Part shown: one piece after another, positions 14,353-21,799 of the stretch
How the letters are laid out: every line of letters starts with the position of its first letter
Position numbering within the stretch: position 1 is the stretch's first letter
NCBI GenBank assembly: GCA_938017675.1
Contig: CALIJB010000002.1
Span: 1 to 33,216 of the forward strand
DNA from: an uncultured Candidatus Saccharibacteria bacterium
GTDB taxonomy: Bacteria; Patescibacteriota; Saccharimonadia; Saccharimonadales; Saccharimonadaceae
Direction of reading: 5' to 3'
DNA length: 33,216 nucleotides
The notes under the pieces: model-generated
Database searches by the model: none
Seen by the model: the letters and a program-made list of their open reading frames with translations, nothing else
What the model was told of the DNA's origin: nothing
Position numbers and translations under genes: made by a program

Positions 14353-14850
14353 ATGGAACGCAATCAGAAAAAGCAGTGCAGCATAGTAGTCGCCTACGAT
14401 CGCCGGCGCGGTATTGGCATTGACAACAAACTGCCGTGGGGGCGCAATTTGCCAGCAGATTTGCAGCATTTTCGCCAATTAACCACTGGCGGTACAGTAA
14501 TTATGGGCCGCAAAACTTATGAATCTATTGGCCGTCCGCTGCCGAATCGCCAAAATATCGTATTAACTCATTCCAAGCTGGACGGTATCTCTACAGCTAG
14601 CTCGTTAGAAAATGCTTTGCAAATGGCAAGCAAAGATAAGATATACATCATTGGCGGCGCAACCGTTTACGCGGCCGCACTCAAATCAAATGTGGTAAGT
14701 AGAATATACGCTACAGAAGTCGACGCAGAACTTCCAGCAGATACATTTTTCCCCAAGCTTGACGATACTTGGCGTAAAACATCAGAAGAATCACATGCTG
14801 CTGATAATGCTAACGCTTATCCTTATATATTTGCGATATATGAAAAGTAG
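14353..14850 (+). CDS. folA: Dihydrofolate reductase
   Basis: It regenerates tetrahydrofolate for thymidylate synthase. The 165-residue protein shows all hallmarks: SIVVAYDRRRGIGIDNKLPWG (10-30), LPADLQHFR with the catalytic Asp at 36, TVIMGRKTYESIGRPLPNRQNIVLT (48-72), and IYIIGGATVYAAAL. The frame is open further upstream, but earlier starts would give a non-homologous extension overlapping dcd on the other strand. Starting at 14353 gives the usual length and fits the promoter. It is convergent with thyA, 19 bases apart. Confidence 0.93.
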   Translation: MERNQKKQCSIVVAYDRRRGIGIDNKLPWGRNLPADLQHFRQLTTGGTVIMGRKTYESIGRPLPNRQNIVLTHSKLDGISTASSLENALQMASKDKIYIIGGATVYAAALKSNVVSRIYATEVDAELPADTFFPKLDDTWRKTSEESHAADNANAYPYIFAIYEK

Positions 14851-14869
14851 TCTTGCCATGCAGCAATAT

Positions 14870-15688
14870 TTAGACTGAAATTGGCGCTTTGATGGCCGGC
14901 CATGGATCGTAGTTTTTTAACTTGAAATCATCAAGATCATAATCATCGATTGATGGTTTTGGTGTGATGTCGAGAGTTGGTAACGGACGCGGTTGGCGTG
15001 TCAACTGAAGTTTTGCCTGGTCAATATGGTTCAGGTACAAATGGACATCACCGCCCATCCAAATAAATTCACGCGGCCGCATATCAACCTGCTGTGCAAT
15101 TATCATAGTCAATAATGCATAGCTAGCAATATTGAATGGGACGCCCAGAAATGTATCGCATGATCGCTGGTCAAGCCGGCACGATAACCAGCGCCGCTGG
15201 TCGGAGTCATTGGAATCAGCGGGTGCGGTATAGAATTGAAATAACATGTGACATGGCGGCAAAGCCATGTTGCTTACTTCGGCAGGATTCCAAGCGGTAA
15301 CGATTAGCCGCCGTGAGTCTGGGTTGACGCGCAGCTGATCAATAACGTTAGCAATCTGGTCAATATATTCACCATTAGGCGCTGGCCATGCCCGCCACTG
15401 CGCACCGTAAACCGGACCGAGATCACCGTTCTTGTCAGCCCATTCGTCCCAGATATGAATTCCGCGTTCTTGCAGCCAGCGCACGTTGGTATCGCCGCGC
15501 AAAAACCAAATCAACTCGCCGAAGATGCCTTTGGTAAAGAGCTTTTTAGTAGTAAGCAACGGAAAGCCCTCGCGCAAATCAAAACGCATCATATGCCCGA
15601 AGATACTGAGCGTACCAGTACCTGTCCGGTCATGCTTTTCGACACCTTCTGCTAGAATACGGTCGAGTAAATCAAGATATTGTCTCAT
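14870..15688 (-). CDS. thyA: Thymidylate synthase (ThyA type)
   Basis: It makes dTMP from dUMP with methylene-tetrahydrofolate. The 272-residue protein has the folate-dependent ThyA signature: EKHDRTGTGTLSIFGHMMRFDL, WFLRGDTNVRWLQ, IWDEWAD, GPVYGAQWR, the catalytic Cys in LPPCHMLFQFY, then RRWLSCRLDQRSCDTFLGVPFNIASYALL and GGDVHLYLNH. I start at the ATG (15688), which sits the right distance from AAGGAGG; the adjacent GTG (15691) is too close. A terminator hairpin lies just upstream, and no separate promoter is visible, so thyA may depend on read-through from rplA. Confidence 0.97.
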   Translation of the reverse strand: MRQYLDLLDRILAEGVEKHDRTGTGTLSIFGHMMRFDLREGFPLLTTKKLFTKGIFGELIWFLRGDTNVRWLQERGIHIWDEWADKNGDLGPVYGAQWRAWPAPNGEYIDQIANVIDQLRVNPDSRRLIVTAWNPAEVSNMALPPCHMLFQFYTAPADSNDSDQRRWLSCRLDQRSCDTFLGVPFNIASYALLTMIIAQQVDMRPREFIWMGGDVHLYLNHIDQAKLQLTRQPRPLPTLDITPKPSIDDYDLDDFKLKNYDPWPAIKAPISV

Positions 15689-15708
15689 CACTGCCCTCCT
15701 TCTAAAAA

Positions 15709-15735
15709 TAGAGCGAGATGCTAGGTCTCGCTCTA
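15709..15735 (-). terminator. Rho-independent terminator after rplA
   Basis: A 10-bp perfect stem (TAGAGCGAGA with its complement) and 7-base loop, followed on the minus strand by ATTTTT. It lies between rplA and thyA, directly before the thyA Shine-Dalgarno. Confidence 0.8.
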
Positions 15736-15748
15736 AAATTATATGAGT

Positions 15749-16720
15749 TTATTTTGCTTGATAATCAACTTTGATGCCGGGGCCCATCGTAGTGGCGATG
15801 GCAACCGATTTAATGTAAACACCCTTGATAGAGGATGGCTTCTGCGCCTGCAAGCTAGCAAAGAAGGTATTGGCGTTTTCAAGCAATTTTTCAGCGCCGA
15901 AGCTAACTTTACCAACACTTAAATGGATAGCAGCCTGCTTGTCGACACGATATTCTACCTTGCCAGCTTTGGCTTCTTCGGTAGCTTTGGCTACGTCGGT
16001 CGAGACAGTACCGCTCTTCGGGTTAGGCATCAAACCTTTCGGGCCGAGCAAACGAGCGTACTTACCGAGTTTTGGCATGTAGGCTGGCGTAGCGATTAAG
16101 ACGTCAAAATCAAGCGTGCCCTTGTCAAGAAGTTTGACAATAGCCTCATCACCAGCCAGATCGGCACCAGCTTTTTTGGCTTTGTCAGCATCAGTGTCAG
16201 CTGCGAAAACGGCTACTCGGACAGTCTTGCCGGTACCGTGAGGCAGGACTACAGTCGAACGAATATTTTGGTCGGCTTGACGCGGATCGACGCCTAAACG
16301 AACGTGAACTTCAACGCTAGCGTCAAATTTGCTCGGATTGGTTTCTGTAGCAAGTTTGATAGCATCGGCGAGCGTGTAAGCCTTGTCTTTTTCAACTTTT
16401 TCGGCAGCCTGGCGGTAAGCTTTGCCGCGACGTTCAATCAACGGACGAACTTTTGGCGCTGGACCTTTTTTGACAGCCGCTTCAGCGTCGCCCTGCGGCG
16501 TAGTATCGCCAGCTTCTTTGCGAGCTTCTTTTTCAGCTTTAGCTTCAGCCTCTTCGATAGCTTTGGCGCTGCGCTTACCGGCTTTGGCAACTGTCGCTTC
16601 GCGGACTGAGTGCTTTTCAGCGGCAGCAATGGCCGTTTCAATCTCGGCTATAGTATTTTTTTCGCTGACGTCAAGCTTAAGCTCGGCAGCTTTTTCTAAT
16701 AATTCGGCTTTTTTAGCCAT
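15749..16720 (-). CDS. rplA: 50S ribosomal protein L1 with N-terminal SAP-like extension
   Basis: L1 forms the mobile L1 stalk of the ribosome and helps release E-site tRNA. The core (about 92-323) is normal: GKAYRQAAEKVEKDKAYTLADAI, the SVEVHVRLGVDPRQADQNIRSTVVLPHGTGK segment, and GLMPNPKSGTV. About 90 residues precede it. The first 33 (AELLEKAAELKLDVSEKNTIAEIETAI) resemble a SAP/Rho-N/HeH helix-extended-helix nucleic-acid-binding motif. Residues 50-90 are an Ala/Glu/Lys-rich, probably disordered linker. The start is set by the ATG at 16720 with AAAGGA upstream. It has its own promoter and terminator. Confidence 0.96.
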   Translation of the reverse strand: MAKKAELLEKAAELKLDVSEKNTIAEIETAIAAAEKHSVREATVAKAGKRSAKAIEEAEAKAEKEARKEAGDTTPQGDAEAAVKKGPAPKVRPLIERRGKAYRQAAEKVEKDKAYTLADAIKLATETNPSKFDASVEVHVRLGVDPRQADQNIRSTVVLPHGTGKTVRVAVFAADTDADKAKKAGADLAGDEAIVKLLDKGTLDFDVLIATPAYMPKLGKYARLLGPKGLMPNPKSGTVSTDVAKATEEAKAGKVEYRVDKQAAIHLSVGKVSFGAEKLLENANTFFASLQAQKPSSIKGVYIKSVAIATTMGPGIKVDYQAK

Positions 16721-16785
16721 CAGATATTTAATCCTTTCTGTGGTACAAGCGACTTGACGTCTCCCAACATTGATTTAATAAAACG
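16721..16785 (-). promoter_or_regulatory. rplA mRNA leader, possible L1-binding structure
   Basis: The roughly 65-base leader can close GACGT (near its 5' end) with ACGTC, around an A/T-rich loop with GTTGGGAGA. L1 commonly binds its own mRNA in a stalk-like fold. The pairing here is short, so the autoregulatory role is only suggested. Confidence 0.25.
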
Positions 16786-16791
16786 TCTACG

Positions 16792-16820
16792 ATTATACCA
16801 AAAAATAACTAGAAAGTCCA
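16792..16820 (-). promoter_or_regulatory. Promoter of rplA
   Basis: Minus strand extended -10 TGG-TATAAT (16792-16797), spacer 17, and -35 TGGACT (16815-16820). Expected start near 16785. Confidence 0.65.
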
Positions 16821-16863
16821 CCTAATTTTCCAGAGGTAGTGTAGCATTACCACTATAAAATTA

Positions 16864-16892
16864 TTGACCAAAATACTACGTTTTGCTATGAT
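16864..16892 (+). promoter_or_regulatory. Promoter of the LysM-CHAP gene
   Basis: TTGACC (16864-16869), spacer 17, TGC-TATGAT (16887-16892). The transcript should start at about 16899, leaving a leader of about 105 bases. Confidence 0.75.
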
Positions 16893-16899
16893 TGGTCTC

Positions 16900-16983
16900 A
16901 TGTCCTGTGAAAATTACGATTAAAACAATAATAAGCCAGGACATAAATCCACGAGTATTTGAAGTTTAGCCTATCCGTGGGGG
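16900..16983 (+). promoter_or_regulatory. Structured 5' leader of the LysM-CHAP gene
   Basis: The leader begins with an 8-bp perfect stem, ATGTCCTG (16900-16907) with CAGGACAT (16937-16944), and continues with CCACG (16949-16953) with CGTGG (16976-16980). The Shine-Dalgarno AAGGAG follows. I could not match it to the c-di-AMP (ydaO) or c-di-GMP riboswitch consensus, or to another known class. Confidence 0.45.
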
Positions 16984-17004
16984 TATTTAACTAAGGAGAT
17001 AATT

Positions 17005-17883
17005 ATGCGTTTATACGGGGTCTTGACGACACTCGGCGCCGCTGGTGCAATATGCTTAATAGCAACACACCCAGCCTATGCCGAAACGAGTACGGGCCGC
17101 TCGCTACTACTCGCACAGCAAAATAAAAATAAATTAACAATCGCAAGGAGAACACCGCTGCTAGCTACCCAAAACAAGAAAGCTTTGCTAGCAAAAGCCG
17201 ACGAAAAGCAAACCAGCGGAGTTGATGACGATAAAGCCAAAAAACCAACGTCTACACCAAAGGACAAATCTAACGAAACAAAACCAATCGAACAATCAAC
17301 CTACGCGATAGTAGCCGCAGGCGATAGCTTGGCATCAATTGCCGAAAAATACAATACAACTTGGATGCGCATTTTCGACGCCAACGAATCACTTGGCAAT
17401 CCAAATGCCATTGACATAGGACAGAAGCTGCGAATTCCTAGCGCAGAAGAAACCTTACCAGACCGTTCATCAGCGGTCGTCGCAGCACAGCAAGCAGCCG
17501 TCAGTTCTAATGCAGCGGCGCCATCAGCTCGGACCTCTACAGTTACTACGCGATCATATAGCTCAAAGCCGATTAACTCGTCAAGCTACTACGTCGGCAA
17601 CGGCATGTGGTGCACCGATTACGTTCACAGCCGCCGCCCAGACGTCGCTGTATATGGCAATGCCGGTTATGGTTGGATTTCCAGCGCTCAAGCTGCCGGT
17701 AAATCAACTGGTAGCGCCCCGCGCGCTGGAGCTGTCGCGGTGACAAACGGCCATGTCGCTTACGTTGAGTCGGTTAATAGCGATGGCAGCTATACTGTTT
17801 CAGAAATGGGCTGGAATTACCGCGCTGGCAATTACAACAAACGTACAGTAAGACCAGGTACATTCGGACAATTCATCTACTAA
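17005..17883 (+). CDS. Secreted LysM-CHAP cell-wall hydrolase
   Basis: A 292-residue exported peptidoglycan hydrolase, probably an amidase or endopeptidase. The signal peptide (1-26) ends AYA-ET. A charged low-complexity stretch with two similar LLAQQN/LLATQNK segments follows. The LysM domain spans 98-146 (AIVAAGDSLASIAEKYNTTW...IDIGQKLRIPS), then a Ser/Ala-rich linker, and a CHAP domain at 195-292 with Cys203 (GMWCTDYVHSRR), His250 (TNGHVAYVESV) and SYTVSEMGWNYR. It could remodel the cell's own wall or act on another cell's wall; the sequence does not decide. Shine-Dalgarno AAGGAG and a long structured leader precede it, unlike most single genes here. Confidence 0.9.
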   Translation: MRLYGVLTTLGAAGAICLIATHPAYAETSTGRSLLLAQQNKNKLTIARRTPLLATQNKKALLAKADEKQTSGVDDDKAKKPTSTPKDKSNETKPIEQSTYAIVAAGDSLASIAEKYNTTWMRIFDANESLGNPNAIDIGQKLRIPSAEETLPDRSSAVVAAQQAAVSSNAAAPSARTSTVTTRSYSSKPINSSSYYVGNGMWCTDYVHSRRPDVAVYGNAGYGWISSAQAAGKSTGSAPRAGAVAVTNGHVAYVESVNSDGSYTVSEMGWNYRAGNYNKRTVRPGTFGQFIY

Positions 17884-17906
17884 ATAATTATAACTAGTAG
17901 AATTAG

Positions 17907-17937
17907 AAAAACCGCTACAACTACGCTAGCGGTTTTT
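17907..17937 (+). terminator. Terminator, likely bidirectional
   Basis: An 11-bp perfect stem AAAAACCGCTA with its complement, loop of 9, T-runs in both orientations. It lies between the convergent LysM-CHAP and DHH genes. Confidence 0.85.
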
Positions 17938-17955
17938 TAATTTAAAACAGACAAA

Positions 17956-18930
17956 TTACCCGCGTAAAGACTTATCCGCAGCCTCAACTAGTTCGCGCAC
18001 AATCACTGCATAATCGTCATACACGCGAAAACCTGCAGCATAAGCGTGCCCGCCGCCGCCGAAATATCCAGCTATCTGCTCTGATACTGGCATATTACTG
18101 CGTAATTTCCCGGTTAATTTACCGTCAGGGTAAGTTTTGATAGCGCAAGCCACTTCAACCCCCTCAACTAAACGCATTTCGTCGAGCACTAGAACGCTCG
18201 GGTTATACTGATCGCTATATTTCTGGATTTCTTCCCACGGGATGTGAATTATAGCTAATTTACCATCAAGCAAATATTCGATACGTTCAATCAAGCGGCC
18301 CTTGTATGCCAAAATCTCTGGCGACTTTTTCATAAATTCGCGGCGTCGTTCTTCAATAGCTGAGTTGCTAGCACCGAGCGCAGTTAATTCGCCAGCGACA
18401 CGAAACGAGTCGGCTGTGGTATTTTGTGTTGTTAAGCCGAGACTATCGCTCATGATAGCAATCAGCATATTTTCTGCAGCTTGCGGATTAATTACCCAGC
18501 CAGCAGTATGCGCTAGATTGTAAATCAGTTCGCCAGCTGCGACTACCGGCTGGTTGACATGAGTAGCATCAAAAGTCAGCGTCGAATCAGTTGCGTGATG
18601 ATCCAACACTATAACGGGACGCGTCTCAAGAAAATGACGCACACCTGGCATACTTAAGCTTTTACTGATTAATAGTTCAGCATTAGTATCAACGATAATT
18701 GCTAAGTCAGCATTCGTGTCAAAATCGCTAGTTATTCGATCCCAGCCGTGAATGTAACGTAAGTATTTCGGTGTATCAACTGGACAGTGCAGCTGAACAT
18801 TTTTGCCGAGGTCACTTAGAATTTCTTCCAAGGCTAAGCTGCTGCCGATACTATCACCGTCAGGATTTTCCGCTTGGACTACAACAATTTTCTGCGCGTT
18901 ATTGATGGCGTCAATGGCTTTGTCAAACAT
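17956..18930 (-). CDS. NrnA-like DHH/DHHA1 phosphoesterase
   Basis: The protein belongs to the DHH family (NrnA: nanoRNase/pAp phosphatase; related forms cleave c-di-AMP or pApA). About 324 residues. Visible motifs: AENPDGDSIGSSLAL (near 21-35), IIVDTNAE (79-86), VLDHHATD (109-116), and the DHHA1 end GGGGHAYAAGF. In most members motif I begins with a metal-binding His (H.NPDGD); here the position reads Ala or Glu, so one Mn ligand seems absent. I favour the ATG at 18930; a GTG one codon earlier is possible. TATACT lies 8 bases before the ATG. Confidence 0.88.
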   Translation of the reverse strand: MFDKAIDAINNAQKIVVVQAENPDGDSIGSSLALEEILSDLGKNVQLHCPVDTPKYLRYIHGWDRITSDFDTNADLAIIVDTNAELLISKSLSMPGVRHFLETRPVIVLDHHATDSTLTFDATHVNQPVVAAGELIYNLAHTAGWVINPQAAENMLIAIMSDSLGLTTQNTTADSFRVAGELTALGASNSAIEERRREFMKKSPEILAYKGRLIERIEYLLDGKLAIIHIPWEEIQKYSDQYNPSVLVLDEMRLVEGVEVACAIKTYPDGKLTGKLRSNMPVSEQIAGYFGGGGHAYAAGFRVYDDYAVIVRELVEAADKSLRG

Positions 18931-18938
18931 CACCTAAT

Positions 18939-18944
18939 AGTATA
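18939..18944 (-). promoter_or_regulatory. -10 box of the DHH gene
   Basis: TATACT on the minus strand, 8 bases before the ATG at 18930 and 5 before the alternative GTG. Confidence 0.45.
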
Positions 18945-19006
18945 GCAGCAATTAGCTGGCCTTGCATTCGAATTAGCCAGATAAACTCTGCATAGAAAGA
19001 GCAGCT

Positions 19007-20503
19007 TTACGGCTTCTTATCAAGAATGATTAAGTGTTCAATATGTGGCGTACGCGGGAAAAAGTTGTAGCCACGGTGGTGGACAATGTGGTAGCTTTGC
19101 TGGAGTAAGGCGACGTCGCGGGCTTGGGTAACGGGATTGCAGCTGAGGTATATGATGCGCGGCGGTAGTTTTTGCAATAATGTTGCAATAACGTCGGAAT
19201 GTAGGCCAGCGCGCGGCGGGTCAACGATGACGATTTCCTTGCCTGTAATGTAGTCGAGAGCTTGTTCGCTAGGAGCGAGGACGGCGCGGGCATCGGTGCG
19301 GTCAAGTTCGGCTATGTTGCGCTGCATTTCCCGGACAGCGTCGGTGTTGATTTCCACCAGCGTGACGTTGCCGCCGCCAATGGTCAGGCCGATGGTGCCG
19401 ACGCCGGCGTAAAAATCGAGAATTGGCTGGTCGGCAGCAAGCGGCACCTCAGAAAAAATCTGGGCAACTTTATGTGGGTCCCGGATTATTTTCTGATGGT
19501 GCCCGAGCTGCCAATACGAACTCTCGCGTGACACCCACTCCTGCATATCGCGCAGCGCCTGCTCGTAAACCGGGATGTTGACTTGGAAAAAGCCTTCGCA
19601 GGCGTAGTGGAATGGTACGCCAAGGATGGTGTCGGTCAAGGTGGTGTTACCGAAAAGCGCCAAGCGCTCGGTGATGCGGCTGGCTGGCGAGCGCGGGTCG
19701 GAATAGATAATTTCCCCGCCCTGAGCTGGTAGCTTGGCGGCTTCATCAGCAGTAATTATTTCGGGCAAGCGATCCTTAACATACAACTGCCATACGCAAC
19801 TTCCGGACTGATCGCAGCGGATGAGCAAGGTTTTGAGCTGGCGAGCCGCGACGCGTTTATGGCGCAGCAAATCACGGATAGCCCGTGCCAGGTTATTGAT
19901 TGCAGGGTGCGCTAAGCTCGTGCCATCGACGACAATCTTGCCTTTGCTGCCGCGACGGAAAAATGCCAAGTCAAGCGTATCAATAAATGACTCTTCACGG
20001 TCGCTATAAGCGTCTATTTCTCGGGTATCATCAGAAAATAATCCGGGACCCGAGACAAGCCCAGATTTTTTCTGAGATACTACTCGAGACACTACCGATT
20101 CGCTGTACCAGCTAAATTCGACTTTGTTGCGATAACCATATGCGACATTGTCGCAATAAATGTCAATCGCCGCCGGTAATGTAACATTGTGCAGTGTAAA
20201 GGCGTCGTCGATCAGTTGCCTTTTGTACGCCTGTTCAATCTCGAGCGGCATGATTTGCCACGGACTGGTCGAAAGATAACTGTCTGGGTCGTGCGGCTGG
20301 ATGCGGTCGGAGCTTGGCGAGACCACTTCCTCGACAATTGCTTCGACGAAGTGCGACTTCTTTTTGGTAATGCGGACAGTAACCGTCTCGCCGGGCAATC
20401 CGCCCCATACGAAGCATTTGCGCCCGTCGGCCAGCGTCCCTAGTGTTTGTCCACCACCAACGATTTTGTCAAGGTGAATTGTTTCGAGTGGCTGTCTTTT
20501 CAT
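19007..20503 (-). CDS. RNA uracil-C5 methyltransferase, TrmA/RlmD family, without Fe-S cysteines
   Basis: A SAM-dependent uracil-5 methyltransferase of 23S rRNA or tRNA. The 498 residues hold an N-terminal TRAM domain (about 1-62: DKIVGGGQTLG, GGLPGETVTVRI), a middle domain with YGYRNKVEFSW, then FFQVNIPVYEQA, the SAM site DFYAGVGTIGL, VDPPRAGL, the catalytic Cys in IYLSCNPVTQARD, and FFPRTPHIEHL. RlmD-type enzymes carry four cysteines for a 4Fe-4S cluster after the TRAM domain; here that stretch (about 66-85, DRIQPHDPDSYLSTSPWQ) has none. The start at 20503 has TATAAT 7 bases upstream; an earlier in-frame ATG would overlap that box. Confidence 0.9.
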   Translation of the reverse strand: MKRQPLETIHLDKIVGGGQTLGTLADGRKCFVWGGLPGETVTVRITKKKSHFVEAIVEEVVSPSSDRIQPHDPDSYLSTSPWQIMPLEIEQAYKRQLIDDAFTLHNVTLPAAIDIYCDNVAYGYRNKVEFSWYSESVVSRVVSQKKSGLVSGPGLFSDDTREIDAYSDREESFIDTLDLAFFRRGSKGKIVVDGTSLAHPAINNLARAIRDLLRHKRVAARQLKTLLIRCDQSGSCVWQLYVKDRLPEIITADEAAKLPAQGGEIIYSDPRSPASRITERLALFGNTTLTDTILGVPFHYACEGFFQVNIPVYEQALRDMQEWVSRESSYWQLGHHQKIIRDPHKVAQIFSEVPLAADQPILDFYAGVGTIGLTIGGGNVTLVEINTDAVREMQRNIAELDRTDARAVLAPSEQALDYITGKEIVIVDPPRAGLHSDVIATLLQKLPPRIIYLSCNPVTQARDVALLQQSYHIVHHRGYNFFPRTPHIEHLIILDKKP

Positions 20504-20510
20504 CGTACTT

Positions 20511-20516
20511 ATTATA
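20511..20516 (-). promoter_or_regulatory. -10 box of the TrmA/RlmD-like gene (leaderless type)
   Basis: TATAAT on the minus strand with 7 bases before the ATG at 20503. It sets the start codon choice. Confidence 0.6.
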
Positions 20517-20596
20517 ACAAAATGAAAGATACCGTTTGACATAGATCACGAAGACTATCCCCGCAGCAATAACGCATACCTTTCCAACGACCAAAA

Positions 20597-21778
20597 TTAT
20601 GACGCTAGCAACTTAACAGTGTGGCGAGCGATTTCGACGCCTTCATCTGTCGGTATGACAATTATCGGCTTGCTGACTGCCGCTTGCGAGATGCTAGTGA
20701 ACTCGGTCGGGTTAAGACATGATTTGTTACGATTACCGTCAAGTATGAAGTCGAGGCATTCCAAGTGAGCAACGATGCGCCGGCGCAAATTCGCCGAACG
20801 TTCTCCTACCGTGCCAGTAAATACCAGCAAGTCGGCACCGTTCATGGCGACCACCATGGCGCCGATAGCCTTATGGATACTGTGAATCAAGGTCATCAGC
20901 GCTAGATGAGCAATATGGTCGCCATTAGCTTCGCGATCAAGAATTTCACGAATATCGCTAGTTCCGCTGAGTCCGAGTAGACCGCCCTTCTCATCAAGAT
21001 AATGTTCAAACTGATCATCGTCGAGACCAAGTTTGGTTTTGAGCGCCATAGCAGCAGTGTAGTCAATCGAGCCAGTACGCGTTGCCATAATTACCCCCTC
21101 TAGCGCCGAGTAACCCATGGTGTTGTCGATGCTGCGACCATGAAAAACTGCACTCACCGACGAGCCGCTACCTAGATGACAGACGACGATCTTTGGTGGT
21201 AATTTACCGCGGTTCCACAGCTCATTAACAGCAGACGAAACCGACAAACCATGATAACCAAAACGCTTAATCTCGAAGCGATCAGCGTCTTGCAGATTGA
21301 TACCATAATTCCAGGCGTAGCTCGGCTTGCGAGCGTGAAAAGCACTATCCGAAATTAGCGCCACTGGTACAGTCGGCAGCGACGAGCGCAGAGCTTCTAG
21401 CTCTTGCAGCGTACCGGAGACGTGAATCGGGTCAAGCGGCAGAATATCGCGTATATGCTGGACAACGTCATCGTCAACAAGCCTGTCTTTGAGAAAATAG
21501 TTGCTCGGCGCAACAATCCGCAGGCCGATCGCGCGAACATCACTAGGACTTTCCAGTAAATGTTCGCGGTTAAAAATACCATACAAATGTGCGGCCGACT
21601 GGGAAATGTCAGCAAAACCAAGCGGTACTTGCCGCGTATCGCCGCCAGTACGCAGCGTCGCGATTAATTCACTGCCGCTCTGCTCGATATGCAACGCAGC
21701 AACCTCTTTGAGCTTGTCGTCGACCAGCGCGTATTTGCGGCTAGCGCTGCCTGGATTTGCGATTAGTAGTAATGACAT
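20597..21778 (-). CDS. ackA: Acetate kinase
   Basis: It converts acetyl-phosphate and ADP to acetate and ATP. The 393 residues align with the family but are diverged: NPGSASRKYAL replaces the usual NaGSSSlKf; ISDSAFHARKPSYAWNYGI and RFGYHGLSVSSAV match the VFDTAFH and RRYGFHGTSH regions; VCHLGSGSSVSAVFHGRSIDNTMGYSALEGVIMATRTGSID is the phosphate-binding core; GTVGERSANLRRRI is near the end. It follows the phosphoketolase by 21 bases with GGGTGGGGG as Shine-Dalgarno, so both are one operon for ATP production. Confidence 0.92.
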   Translation of the reverse strand: MSLLLIANPGSASRKYALVDDKLKEVAALHIEQSGSELIATLRTGGDTRQVPLGFADISQSAAHLYGIFNREHLLESPSDVRAIGLRIVAPSNYFLKDRLVDDDVVQHIRDILPLDPIHVSGTLQELEALRSSLPTVPVALISDSAFHARKPSYAWNYGINLQDADRFEIKRFGYHGLSVSSAVNELWNRGKLPPKIVVCHLGSGSSVSAVFHGRSIDNTMGYSALEGVIMATRTGSIDYTAAMALKTKLGLDDDQFEHYLDEKGGLLGLSGTSDIREILDREANGDHIAHLALMTLIHSIHKAIGAMVVAMNGADLLVFTGTVGERSANLRRRIVAHLECLDFILDGNRNKSCLNPTEFTSISQAAVSKPIIVIPTDEGVEIARHTVKLLAS

Positions 21779-21799
21779 TCCCCCACCCTTTTCTTTACG

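Noticed and set aside
16899..17004. c-di-AMP (ydaO) or c-di-GMP riboswitch before the wall hydrolase
   Set aside because: The conserved core strings of these riboswitches are absent; only generic hairpins are visible.
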